Assembly (NCBI GenBank): GCA_002753615.1
Contig: PEAO01000031.1
Span: 1 to 33,099, forward strand
Direction of reading: 5' to 3'
Origin: Magnetococcales bacterium DCbin2
GTDB lineage: Bacteria > Pseudomonadota > Magnetococcia > Magnetococcales > UBA8363
Length of the DNA: 33,099 bases
How positions within the stretch are numbered: the first letter of the stretch is position 1; each line of letters opens with the position of its first letter. Made by a program: the position numbers and the translations under genes. This document shows positions 8,063 through 16,003 of this stretch, piece by piece. The notes beneath the pieces were generated by a model, which saw only the letters and a list, made by a program, of their open reading frames with translations, ran no database searches and was not told where the DNA came from.

Positions 8063-8362
8063 TTACGTTGTTTCTCTGATTGTCTGACAGCGACTCTTGC
8101 TCCGGTCTCGAAGTCGCTGAACGACATCACCGGCGAGCTGGACTTTGCCTTTCTCGACCTGAAGCGTGCCGAGCGCAAGAATTTTCAGAAGGGCCATGGT
8201 CTCCTGGTTTTGCTCATAACTTTCAATGTCCTGCATCACGACCTTGGCTTCGCCATTCTGGGTGATGACCAGGGGGCCGTCTTGCCCCGATAGGTTACGC
8301 ACGATTTCTGCGGCATGGGCCTTCAGACAACTGATTGGTTTGATCTGACGCGATAGTTTCAT
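8063..8362 (-). CDS. Phd/YefM-type antitoxin
   Basis: A 99-residue protein of the prevent-host-death fold. It starts with a Phd-like N-terminus (SRQIKPISCLKAHAAEIVRNL) and the typical GPLVITQNGEAKVVMQDIESY strand-turn-helix. The C-terminal half (residues 55-99) is the part that normally neutralises a toxin. ATG 8362 is preferred over 8368 because GGGAGG sits 6 bases upstream of it and directly abuts the other. No RelE/ParE/Doc toxin follows. The next frame is the truncated GNAT-like fragment, then the MITE. It is therefore an orphan antitoxin in accessory DNA inserted between ycjX and ycjF. Phd proteins usually repress their own promoter. Confidence 0.85.
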   Translation of the reverse strand: MKLSRQIKPISCLKAHAAEIVRNLSGQDGPLVITQNGEAKVVMQDIESYEQNQETMALLKILALGTLQVEKGKVQLAGDVVQRLRDRSKSRCQTIRETT

Positions 8363-8384
8363 GACCATCCTCCCTTCATGACCA

Positions 8385-8414
8385 GATATAGTCTAAAAAC
8401 AGGTCGAATGTCAA
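8385..8414 (-). promoter_or_regulatory. Sigma-70-like promoter of the antitoxin gene
   Basis: On the minus strand TTGACA (8409-8414) is followed after 18 bases by TATATC (8385-8390), about 20 bases upstream of the antitoxin start codons. The -35 is a perfect consensus and the -10 matches four of six bases. It lies just inside the inserted module, next to the right 70-bp repeat, so the module carries its own promoter. Confidence 0.6.
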
Positions 8415-8420
8415 TCGGAT

Positions 8421-8490
8421 GCGTTCACGTTAACTTGTCTCCCAGGAGAAAATCGAGGGCCAGATCCAGGCGCAGGTGACCCAGGCGATC
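8421..8490 (-). repeat. 70-bp direct repeat, right copy (3' end of the live ycjX)
   Basis: This is the present end of ycjX. It matches 7638-7707 at 67 of 70 positions and includes the first bases that once belonged to the ycjF start region (stop TGA followed by ACGC). Here the ycjF ATG has become GTG, so translation coupling to ycjF exists only at the other copy. Confidence 0.92.
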
Positions 8491-9861
8491 ATCGGCATCC
8501 TCCCGGGGAATCTTCGGCTCAAACTCCAAAAAATTAAATCGTTCGCTTTGCCAAGCTTCCGGTTTGGGGATTTTTTCGGGGATTTCACCACCGAATAACA
8601 ACACCTCCTCTGTGCGGCCTTTGGGACGCCCTTTGACGAAGGATAATCTCCGCCCCTGGTGTTCCTTGACCACGGTTTCCGTAGAGACCACCGAAGAGAT
8701 GGCCATGGTATCCACCGTGACCCCATGGAAAGTGGCATCGTTGACCGGATCCATCAAGATCCGTTTGAGCAGCCGTTCCAGGTTGCCATGCTGATTGGCG
8801 GCGACATGGTCCGCTTTGGTGGCGACAAATAACAAGCGGTCAATGCGGGGCTGAAACAGTCGGGATAGGGTGGAGGAGCGGCCATAATCAAAATTTTTCA
8901 AAATACTTTTCTCAGCAGGGTCCATATCGGCAAAATGTTCCGGCCCCCGGTTGAGACCTTTGAGGAGGTCCACCAGGACAATCTGCCGGTCAAAATGCGA
9001 AAAATGTTGGTCATAAAAACGACGGACGACCCGATCTTTATAGGATTCAAAGCGGTCTGCCATCACCTGGCCCAATGAACCGGGTTGCGTCGATTGGGTG
9101 GTGTGCCGGATCGGGCAAAAGGTCAGGATCGGCGCATCTTTCAGATCGCCGGGGATTAAAAAGCGGCCCGGTTGCAGATAGCTCAACCCCACAGGTTCCG
9201 CTTTGCACGCCAAAAGAAAGTCGGTAAACAAGCGACTCGCCTGCCGCAGAACCCCCTCTTCGGCATTTTGGTGCGGGTCCAGATTTTTAAGATATTCTAA
9301 CCAGGGTTGCGCTAGCGTAGCGCGTGGTTCACGGGTACACAGGGTGAACACCTCATCCGACCATTGGGCGAAACTTTGCCCCAAGAGCGGCAGATCCAGC
9401 AACCATTCCCCCGGATAATCGATGATGTCCAGATAGATCGTCGTGCTGGAACGGACGCGGCTTTGGAGAAATCCAGAAGGGCGGAAACGGATGGCCAAGC
9501 GGATTTCGCTCAGACCATCGGTCGCCTTGGGCCATGCGGGGGGGGTGGCGGTGAGGGTTTGAATGAACTGATCATACCGAAACGCCGGAATATCCATGTT
9601 GGGCTGGATCACCGTCTTGGCCCCCTGGAAACGCCCTTCGGCGACAACCTGAAAAAAAGGTAATCCCCCCAGGCGTCCCCCCTGAAGCAGTTGATGAATC
9701 ATCGCGGTGATGAAAACGGTCTTGCCCGATTGATTCAAACCGGTGACTGCGAGTCGGATGCGGCGATCCATCGCCAGATAAAGGAGATCTTCCAAGCCTT
9801 TTCTGGCTTCGTCCACCACGGATCCCAGATTCATCCTTTTGAGTTCGGGCACAGTCCACAT
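8425..9861 (-). CDS. ycjX: YcjX-like P-loop NTPase (DUF463)
   Basis: A 478-residue cytoplasmic protein, close to the usual length of YcjX. The P-loop GLNQSGKT lies at about residues 41-48, inside RIRLAVTGLNQSGKTVFITA. A LDIIDYPGEWLLDLP segment provides the DxPG-like switch seen in GTPase-like folds. VALID-type features further on include VDLLKGLNRG and FVATKADHVAA, resembling the TKxD base-recognition motif. ATG 9861 is used because the inner ATG at 9834 has no spaced ribosome-binding site. It is divergent from the cyclic-nucleotide-binding gene. Its normal partner ycjF is now separated by the inserted module. The cellular role of this family is poorly known, with links to envelope stress in enterobacteria. 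Confidence 0.9.
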   Translation of the reverse strand: MWTVPELKRMNLGSVVDEARKGLEDLLYLAMDRRIRLAVTGLNQSGKTVFITAMIHQLLQGGRLGGLPFFQVVAEGRFQGAKTVIQPNMDIPAFRYDQFIQTLTATPPAWPKATDGLSEIRLAIRFRPSGFLQSRVRSSTTIYLDIIDYPGEWLLDLPLLGQSFAQWSDEVFTLCTREPRATLAQPWLEYLKNLDPHQNAEEGVLRQASRLFTDFLLACKAEPVGLSYLQPGRFLIPGDLKDAPILTFCPIRHTTQSTQPGSLGQVMADRFESYKDRVVRRFYDQHFSHFDRQIVLVDLLKGLNRGPEHFADMDPAEKSILKNFDYGRSSTLSRLFQPRIDRLLFVATKADHVAANQHGNLERLLKRILMDPVNDATFHGVTVDTMAISSVVSTETVVKEHQGRRLSFVKGRPKGRTEEVLLFGGEIPEKIPKPEAWQSERFNFLEFEPKIPREDADDRLGHLRLDLALDFLLGDKLT

Positions 9862-9958
9862 GGGCTTTTATTATCCTGGAAAAGACGTTAGGATGAAGGC
9901 AGGTTCATTGGGGGTTGACAAAGAATTGCGGTTGCGTTTTTGTATCGGGAGCCAATAC

Positions 9959-10390
9959 ATGGATCGTCGGACTCTGCTGAGAAAACTGGATGAAATTGAT
10001 TTTTTCAAAGACTTTTCCAGTGAGGAGCGGGCGTGGTTTTGCGATCATAAAGTGTTCCGCTCCTATGAGGATGGGAAAAAAATCATCGTCGAAGGGGCGC
10101 AAGACCGGACGTTTTATGTGTTGATCGATGGCGTCGTCGTGGTCACCAAGAACGCCAATCCCGATGAAGTCCTGGCAAAATTGGAGGTTGGGGCGGTCTT
10201 CGGTGAAATTGCCCATTTCGCCCGCCAGCAGCGGGCCACCAATGTCCTGGCCCAGGGAAAAATCCTTGTCTTTCGTCTGGAGCACGAGTTTTTTAAACAA
10301 CTTCCCCCCGATGTTAAGTTGAAGATCAATCATCAGGCCATGGCCATTTTGATGCACCGTCTTGAGAGCAAAAAAAACAATCAGAGATGA
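9959..10390 (+). CDS. Cyclic-nucleotide-binding-domain protein
   Basis: A small protein (143 residues from the chosen start) made of one CAP/CRP-type beta-barrel cyclic-nucleotide-binding domain. It has DFFKDFSSEER-like N-terminal helices, GQ-like turn EGAQDRTFYVLIDGVVVV and the phosphate-cassette region GAVFGEIAHFARQQRATNV. The cassette has GEIA...R, compatible with nucleotide binding. There is no C-terminal helix-turn-helix, so it is not a CRP-type transcription factor. It may be a free-standing sensor or adaptor. The frame is open from 9839, but ATG 9959 has GGGAG 9 bases upstream and starts the conserved domain. It is divergent from ycjX and its last 10 bases overlap the HAD gene tail to tail. 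Confidence 0.85.
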   Translation: MDRRTLLRKLDEIDFFKDFSSEERAWFCDHKVFRSYEDGKKIIVEGAQDRTFYVLIDGVVVVTKNANPDEVLAKLEVGAVFGEIAHFARQQRATNVLAQGKILVFRLEHEFFKQLPPDVKLKINHQAMAILMHRLESKKNNQR

Positions 10391-11118
10391 TTCTCCTCCG
10401 TTTTTTCCCACCATGTGGCGATGATCTCCGTAAGGCTCGTTAAATCTGGGACGATCCTGACCTCGGGGGGAAACGGATTGGTTCGGCCTGGGGCGACGAC
10501 CCCCAAAAAAGAGGCCCCGACCTCTTGGGCCGCCCGATGATCGGAATCGGAATCGCCAATAAATAAAAGTTCTTTGGGTTGGCACTGTTCCCGTTTGATT
10601 AACTCCGCCAAGACCGTATTTTTTTTCTTCGGGCCGCCGATGATCGCACGAAAATAGCGGTGAATATCCCGTTTTTGGGCAATTTCCACAACCTCCTGTT
10701 GCGGGGCCGCCGATACGATATACGATGGAATCAACGGCCAACTGCGTAAATATTCCAGACTTCCCACAATCGCCGGTGCTGACACCGTGCGTTGAAAGAC
10801 CGCCTCCTTGTAACGGGCCACAAGATTGTCCAGGGTGGCCTCTTCCAGATCACGCTGCAACACCGCCTTAAAAACCAACCCCATCCGTTCTCGACGAAAA
10901 ATACCCCGTGTCTGTTCCCACAGCTTTCTGGCTCTCCCCCCCTTTCCGGTTACTTCCTGGGATGCCAACATCTCCAAGGCATCATCCTTGATGGGGACGG
11001 AATCGGCCAAAACACCATCAAAATCAAATGCGACGGCCTGGATTTGCAAGGCATTGAACCGTTGGATCATCGCTTTGCGTTCCTGATAGTTCATCCCCAT
11101 ATGGCAAGGTGAAATCAT
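10381..11118 (-). CDS. HAD-superfamily hydrolase (phosphoglycolate-phosphatase-like)
   Basis: A 245-residue cytoplasmic phosphatase of HAD subfamily I. Motif I is FDFDGVLADS near residues 32-41 (nucleophile Asp and acid Asp). An alpha-helical cap follows. Motif II is the Ser in YIVSAAP, motif III the Lys in GGPKKKNT, and motif IV GDSDSDHRAA, which supplies the metal-binding aspartates. The substrate is unknown; the closest general resemblance is to phosphoglycolate or sugar-phosphate phosphatases. ATG 11118 has GGAG 9 bases upstream. The gene lies 25 bases downstream of the TPR-like gene and may be the last gene of a long minus-strand array beginning at 19983. Confidence 0.9.
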   Translation of the reverse strand: MISPCHMGMNYQERKAMIQRFNALQIQAVAFDFDGVLADSVPIKDDALEMLASQEVTGKGGRARKLWEQTRGIFRRERMGLVFKAVLQRDLEEATLDNLVARYKEAVFQRTVSAPAIVGSLEYLRSWPLIPSYIVSAAPQQEVVEIAQKRDIHRYFRAIIGGPKKKNTVLAELIKREQCQPKELLFIGDSDSDHRAAQEVGASFLGVVAPGRTNPFPPEVRIVPDLTSLTEIIATWWEKTEENHL

Positions 11119-11143
11119 ACGGTTTCTCCATGGCTTAGAAACA

Positions 11144-12007
11144 TTAATAGTTAAAGCCCGTAGACATCATCCCCTCGCGGGTTCGATTGAAAAATCGGAT
11201 CTTGACAAAGGAAAGGATGCGAGGATCCAATTGGGATCGGGAAATCGCCTGATAAAGCCTTTCATTCAAGATCCCCAGATGATCACCCCGTACCGCTGTT
11301 TGGATCCCCCACATCAGAAACAGACGATGCTCGTTGGTGGCTTCTCCGGCGAGCGGGGGTGGGCCGTGAAGAAATTCCATATGGACGGCGGGTGAGCGCA
11401 ATACCCCGATGGGGGTGAGTTCTTCCAGGCGCAAAACCGCCATCGCAATATGTTGTACCCGTTCCAGTTCCAGATCGCTAACCCCAGAATCTTTGAAAAA
11501 ATGGACCGCCTGGGAGAGAAAATTATATTCGCGTGTCATGACCCGGGCATTGGCTTTGATAGCCAGATCTAAATAACGCCAGGAGGCCTGGAAGTAACCG
11601 GAAATTACGCAATTTTTAACCAAAGTCCGCAACAGTTCACTATTGGCTGGGGCCAATTCATGGGCGCGTCGGGAGGTTTCTCGCGCTTGGGAATAGTAGC
11701 CCATTTTCCTTAAGGATTCGCTGTAGTCACGAAAGGAGGAAGAGTCATCGGGATTGGTTTCCAGGATGGCATAATGGTGGCGGCGCATGGTCGCTTCATC
11801 TTTGGCGAGGCAGGCCACGCGCGCCAAAATCAATCGGGCCACGTTACCATGGGAGGAAATCAATTCCTCCGCCCGCTCTTTCAGCGCGGTTATTCTGTCC
11901 GTTTCGATTTCCAAGTCATAATGGAACAGCTTCTCGGATTCTCTGAGAAGTTGGTTGACATATTGGTCTTCATCACGATACACCACGTTTCCTGAACTCC
12001 CTTGCAT
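11144..12007 (-). CDS. TPR-like hypothetical protein
   Basis: A 287-residue protein that I cannot assign to a named family. It has no signal peptide or membrane segment. The middle (roughly residues 55-170) is helical with tetratricopeptide-like spacing: LARVACLAKDEATMRRHHYAILETNP, then SLRKMGYYSQARETSRRAHELAP, then LVKNCVISGYFQASWRYLDLAIKA. The last of these has the G-Y/A-L pattern of TPR helices. Such repeats usually bind protein partners. The N-terminus is acidic and charged. It starts 4 bases after the Rpn gene stop, without a strong ribosome-binding site, so it may depend on translational coupling. Confidence 0.65.
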   Translation of the reverse strand: MQGSSGNVVYRDEDQYVNQLLRESEKLFHYDLEIETDRITALKERAEELISSHGNVARLILARVACLAKDEATMRRHHYAILETNPDDSSSFRDYSESLRKMGYYSQARETSRRAHELAPANSELLRTLVKNCVISGYFQASWRYLDLAIKANARVMTREYNFLSQAVHFFKDSGVSDLELERVQHIAMAVLRLEELTPIGVLRSPAVHMEFLHGPPPLAGEATNEHRLFLMWGIQTAVRGDHLGILNERLYQAISRSQLDPRILSFVKIRFFNRTREGMMSTGFNY

Positions 12008-12011
12008 ATCG

Positions 12012-13025
12012 CTAGTTTTTCTCTAAAAAAACCGCATCCAACGACTGCGCATCGACAAATCGAAGACTCCATGCCTCCAACGAGGGGATGTCCGCTTTGG
12101 CAAGCTGTTCCACGGCCCAGGGCGGCAGGGTGCCAAATCGACGTCGGAGCATGTCCGTCAGCATCTGCATCTTGCCTTTTTTTTCACCGCGTTTTTCACC
12201 GCGTTTTTCACCGCGTTTTTCACCGCGTTTTTCACCCGCAATCAGACTTTTCTTTTCAATTTCCTTTGCCCACTTTTCGACTTGTGATTCAAACATGATT
12301 ACAATCTCCTCAAGTTGTTCAGGAATGGGCGGGAGAGGATTTGTCCCTTTCATTTTCTCCAGGTTTGCCGTCAATAACTCACGGAACAACCTTTTTATTG
12401 GCGGTCCATCGGGGTGATCGGCAAACCATGCGACAAGGTCACGGCTGGCTTCTACCATGGATTCCAGATTTTCCGGGTGCCCTATCCGAAAGAAAAGCGC
12501 GATCAAGGATTGGCGATTTTTTAATTCGGCATCTGGGAAACGTCCCTCATCAATCGCATAATAACGCATTTGCGGTTGATATTTCCACAAGGGAGAGCCA
12601 TCGGGAAGATGGATTAGCGCATGTAGGTTGGTCGCCGCCTTCCAACGTGCTTCCCCATTATAGAGAACAATGGGGAGAATGGGGGGGAGTCCGTCACCCG
12701 CTTTTAATTGACGTTCATCCACCAATTGTTGGTAGAGCAAACCGCTGTAGACATGAAGACGCAACACCATCCATGCGTCACTCTCCGATTGGAACTCCAG
12801 GATAAGCAACAGGAACAGACGACCGCCAAGCCGTGTGGGAATCTCCCATACCACATCGCCGCGCCGACGTTGACCGGTATGTGCCGTCAATTTGGTATTG
12901 AGTCGCGTCATCTTTGACAGATCAAGTTCTTCCAGGATGGCTGGCTCGAGAAAATGAGTCAGTAAATCGGCGACGATTTCTGGATGGGAGAAGAGTCGAT
13001 GGTAAAGGGAATCGTGATCGCTCAT
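12012..13025 (-). CDS. Rpn-family recombination-promoting nuclease-like protein with DUF4351 tail
   Basis: A 337-residue protein of the YhgA-like/Rpn group (PD-(D/E)XK nucleases once called transposases). The N-terminus SDHDSLYHRLFSHPE is typical. The active-site region is GDVVWEIP followed by LLLILEFQSE, giving D...ExQ, with Gln where many nucleases have Lys, as in Rpn proteins. A low-complexity (KRGE)n stretch near residue 275 is followed by the DUF4351-like tail (RRFGTLPPWAVEQL to DAQSLDAVFL). The frame opens at TTG 13061, but ATG 13025 fits the family start. Neither has a strong ribosome-binding site. It is wedged between a hybrid kinase and a TPR gene. Enterobacterial Rpn proteins stimulate recombination in vivo; activity here is inferred. 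Confidence 0.85.
   Translation of the reverse strand: MSDHDSLYHRLFSHPEIVADLLTHFLEPAILEELDLSKMTRLNTKLTAHTGQRRRGDVVWEIPTRLGGRLFLLLILEFQSESDAWMVLRLHVYSGLLYQQLVDERQLKAGDGLPPILPIVLYNGEARWKAATNLHALIHLPDGSPLWKYQPQMRYYAIDEGRFPDAELKNRQSLIALFFRIGHPENLESMVEASRDLVAWFADHPDGPPIKRLFRELLTANLEKMKGTNPLPPIPEQLEEIVIMFESQVEKWAKEIEKKSLIAGEKRGEKRGEKRGEKRGEKKGKMQMLTDMLRRRFGTLPPWAVEQLAKADIPSLEAWSLRFVDAQSLDAVFLEKN
12177..12235. repeat. 12-bp in-frame tandem repeat (about five units)
   Basis: Nearly perfect head-to-tail copies of GCGTTTTTCACC on the plus strand, which on the coding strand add KRGE units to the Rpn protein. Unit length is a multiple of three, so changes in copy number alter linker length without breaking the frame. 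The units are identical, which suggests recent slippage. Confidence 0.95.
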
Positions 13026-13076
13026 GGGGGATAGGGTATCTCCAACCCGTGAAAACTTCAAAGGGACAAAAGAGGA

Positions 13077-15563
13077 TCAGGCGAGAACGGGATGGGTGAC
13101 TTGATGCAGGGCATCGAGCAACACTTTTTTTCGGACCGGCTTGGACAAATACAGGGTGCATCCCGCCTCCTGGCTCCGTTCTTTTTCTCCCTCCATGGCA
13201 TGGGCCGATAGGGCAATGATGGGGACCGGGGGACGGGGTGGTTTCCCTTCCCATTGGCGGATTTGACGGGTGGCGGAATAACCGTCCAGATTGGGCATTT
13301 GGACATCCATGATCACGACATCAAACAATTTGTTTTTTACCGCGTTGACCGCTTGCACGCCATCTTCGACCATGGTTAACTGGTGAGACGATTTCGAGAA
13401 AAAGGCGGCAAACACCATCCGGTTTTCTTCGGCATCCTCCGCCAGAAGAACCTGTAATGGTTGCGCGGGGGAGGGTGCTGCGGGGTGTCGGTCGCTGCGT
13501 TCCTGTTGGGTTGGTGCCATCGCCACGCGCATGGGTAAGGAAAAATGAAAGGTGCTGCCATGACCCAAACGGCTTGTCACCTCCAACCGTCCCCCCATCA
13601 ACGCCACCAGGCGTTGAGAAATGGCCAATCCCAATCCGGTCCCACCATAACGTCGGGTAATTCCGGCATCGGCTTGGATGAAATGTTCAAAGATACGGTC
13701 TTTTTGCTCCGCATTGATGCCAATGCCGGTATCGGTGACGCTGAAAAAGAGGGTTTCCGGTTCATGAGGGTGCATGGCCAGTGCAACATCCACCCGACCG
13801 GTATGGGTAAACTTGACGGCGTTGCCGATCAGATTGATGAGAACCTGAATTACCCGGCTATCGTCACCCAAGACCGCCTCTGGGACGAGGGGCGAAACGG
13901 TCACGCCGAATGCCAGCCCTTTCCGTTCGGCGGACATACGCATCAGGTTGGAGGTTTCTTCCACCACCTGACGGGGTGAATAGGGGTTTTGGGCGATCTG
14001 GACATTGCCCGCCTCAAGCCGGGAAAAATCGAGAATATCGTTGATCACCCCCAGCAAAACTTTTCCCGATGATTGCATCGATTGGGTAAAACGACGTTGT
14101 TCGGGACTCATCACTGTTTCCAGCAACAATTCCGCCATCCCCAGAACCACGTTGAGCGGGGTCCGAATCTCATGACTCATGGAGGCGAGAAAACGCCCTT
14201 TTTCGCTATTGGCTTGGTCGGCAGTGATGATGGCTTGTTGCAGTCGTTCGTCCAATTGCTTACGTTCGATCACTCCCGCCAAGGTATTGGCCACGGTATG
14301 CAGCAAATCTTCTTCTTCTGCATTTCTGGCATGTCCCACCGGCATGTAAATATTCACAACCCCCAGAAACCGTTCTCTGGCGATGATCGGGACACAATAG
14401 TGTGCATGGGCAATCATCCCATCATAATGGACCGTATGTCTGGGATCGTTGGAATCGCAGAATATCAATTGGTTCGATGCCATGGCAGCACCGCACACAC
14501 ATTGGGTGCTGTTCACCCGGGAACAGGTCGTGATCAAATCCTCATGAAGCCCCTTTTGGATTTTTAAAACCAGTTCATCACGGAGATCGTCGTAGAGAAA
14601 AATAGCCCCCTTGTTCAGGGTCACCAGCCAACTGGAGGACAACACCAGATCCAAGGCAATCTCAAGCTGTTCATCCAGGGAGTGCGGACTGGCAACCAAT
14701 TGCAGCAGGGCGTTGATGAGGATTTGATTTTGGAGAAGACGTTGGGTCCGTTGCTCATTGTTTTTGCGTGCGGTAATATCCCGTGCCACGGCGGAAAAAA
14801 AATGTTTGGAATCGATCGTCCAGGAGGAGAGGGAAATTTCCAGAGGAAATTCGGCACCATCTTTTCGTTGGGCGACTACTTCAACCATTTGTCCAATCAG
14901 CCGCATTTCGCCGGTCGTCAAAACCCGTTGCATGGCCTGACTATGCGCATCGTGAAACCGTTTGGGTATCAACCGGGTCAACGGTTGTCCCAGAATTTCG
15001 TCTTCATCATATCCGAAAATAGCGGTGGCACCACGATTCCAAAAAATGATGGTCCCTTGGGCATCGGCGGATAAAATGGCATCGCTGGCCGAGTTGGCGA
15101 TGAAGCGAAATTGCAGAATGCTCTCCTGCAATGCCGCTTCTGCGGCATCTTTGCTTTTTAGAAGGTTTTGTTTTTCCAAAACCTTTTTGACGGTTTCGCA
15201 AAGAAGTTCCAGATAATTGCCACCCGATTCCTTGACGACATAATCGGAGGCCCCGCGACGAATGGCCTCAATGGCGATTTCAAGGCTGCTAAAGCCCGAT
15301 ACCATGATGACGGGCGGGGCGTTGACCTTCTGCATAATCTGCGACAGGACATCCAGACCATCCATGGATGGCAGTTTATAGTCCAAGACCACCACGTCGA
15401 AGGGGGTTGCCTGCAACATGTTCAATCCCGACAGACCGTCCAAGGCGATTTCCACATCAAACCCCTGGCGTACCAAACGGCGTTTAACCAGTTGCGCCAA
15501 GGCTTCGTCATCCTCCATGGTGAGGATGCGTGGTTTTGGGCTGTTGGATCGGGGCGGTGTCAT
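13077..15563 (-). CDS. Hybrid histidine kinase (REC-PAS-GAF-HisKA-HATPase-REC)
   Basis: An 828-residue cytoplasmic signalling protein without membrane segments. Domain order: receiver 1 (12-125; Asp61 in VVVLDYKLP, Lys111); PAS (150-265; FRFIANSASDAILS, FWNRGATAIFGYDEDEILG); GAF (285-435); HisKA with His464 in [10 protein letters not shown]; HATPase with N box LIGNAVKF, G1 DTGIGI and G2 GTGLGL; receiver 2 (704-820; Asp753 in IMDVQMP, Lys808). The N-terminal receiver suggests input by phosphotransfer from the upstream kinase. The PAS and GAF domains could bind small ligands or cofactors. Its start overlaps the response-regulator stop by 4 bases, so it belongs to the binding-protein/kinase operon. 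The final output is not encoded here: there is no DNA-binding or cyclase domain. Confidence 0.95.
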   Translation of the reverse strand: MTPPRSNSPKPRILTMEDDEALAQLVKRRLVRQGFDVEIALDGLSGLNMLQATPFDVVVLDYKLPSMDGLDVLSQIMQKVNAPPVIMVSGFSSLEIAIEAIRRGASDYVVKESGGNYLELLCETVKKVLEKQNLLKSKDAAEAALQESILQFRFIANSASDAILSADAQGTIIFWNRGATAIFGYDEDEILGQPLTRLIPKRFHDAHSQAMQRVLTTGEMRLIGQMVEVVAQRKDGAEFPLEISLSSWTIDSKHFFSAVARDITARKNNEQRTQRLLQNQILINALLQLVASPHSLDEQLEIALDLVLSSSWLVTLNKGAIFLYDDLRDELVLKIQKGLHEDLITTCSRVNSTQCVCGAAMASNQLIFCDSNDPRHTVHYDGMIAHAHYCVPIIARERFLGVVNIYMPVGHARNAEEEDLLHTVANTLAGVIERKQLDERLQQAIITADQANSEKGRFLASMSHEIRTPLNVVLGMAELLLETVMSPEQRRFTQSMQSSGKVLLGVINDILDFSRLEAGNVQIAQNPYSPRQVVEETSNLMRMSAERKGLAFGVTVSPLVPEAVLGDDSRVIQVLINLIGNAVKFTHTGRVDVALAMHPHEPETLFFSVTDTGIGINAEQKDRIFEHFIQADAGITRRYGGTGLGLAISQRLVALMGGRLEVTSRLGHGSTFHFSLPMRVAMAPTQQERSDRHPAAPSPAQPLQVLLAEDAEENRMVFAAFFSKSSHQLTMVEDGVQAVNAVKNKLFDVVIMDVQMPNLDGYSATRQIRQWEGKPPRPPVPIIALSAHAMEGEKERSQEAGCTLYLSKPVRKKVLLDALHQVTHPVLA

Positions 15564-16003
15564 GGGCAGTGTGGATAGGACATGATGTTGATCAGGATCC
15601 CCATGGTTTGAATCGTTTTGGAAAACGTCAGGGGATCGACAGGTTTGGTGACGAAATTGTTACATCCCAGTTCATAACATCGTTGGACTTCATGGGGGTC
15701 GTTGGTCGTTGTCAGGACGATGATGGGGATGATCTTACATTCTTCGTCTTTTTTCATCTCTTTGATCACTTGAAAACCATCGATCTCCGGCATATTCAAG
15801 TCAAGCAACATCAGGAGGGGTTGGGGACGCGGATGGTTGGCAAACCGCCCCTTGTTGAACAAAAAATCGAGTGCTTCCCGTCCATTGAGGAGTCGCACAA
15901 GGGGATTGACGACGCCCGCCCGGCGAAGATTGCGTTCGATCAATGTTGCGTGGGCGTCATCATCTTCCACCAAAAGAATGGTAACCGGTTGCATCTTTTT
16001 CAT
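15560..16003 (-). CDS. Single-domain response regulator (Rcp1/CheY-like)
   Basis: A 147-residue stand-alone receiver. Acidic pocket VEDDD near residue 13, phosphoacceptor Asp in LLDLNMPEIDGF, switch Thr in VLTTTND and Lys in VTKPVDP are all present. The extended loop between strands 2 and 3 (NGREALDFLFNKGRFAN) is typical of Rcp1-type regulators, which pair with phytochrome-like kinases. ATG 16003 overlaps the upstream kinase stop as ATGA and has GGGAG 8 bases before it, so it is preferred to ATG 16018. With no output domain it probably relays phosphate or acts by protein contact. The adjacent hybrid kinase is a likely partner. Confidence 0.95.
   Translation of the reverse strand: MKKMQPVTILLVEDDDAHATLIERNLRRAGVVNPLVRLLNGREALDFLFNKGRFANHPRPQPLLMLLDLNMPEIDGFQVIKEMKKDEECKIIPIIVLTTTNDPHEVQRCYELGCNNFVTKPVDPLTFSKTIQTMGILINIMSYPHCP

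Noticed and set aside
9915-9945. TTGACA followed by TTGTAT as a promoter for the cyclic-nucleotide-binding gene
   Set aside because: The spacer would be 19 bases, and transcription would start after or within the ribosome-binding site of the preferred ATG 9959.
12177-12235. CRISPR-like array
   Set aside because: The units are directly adjacent without spacers and are in frame within a coding gene.
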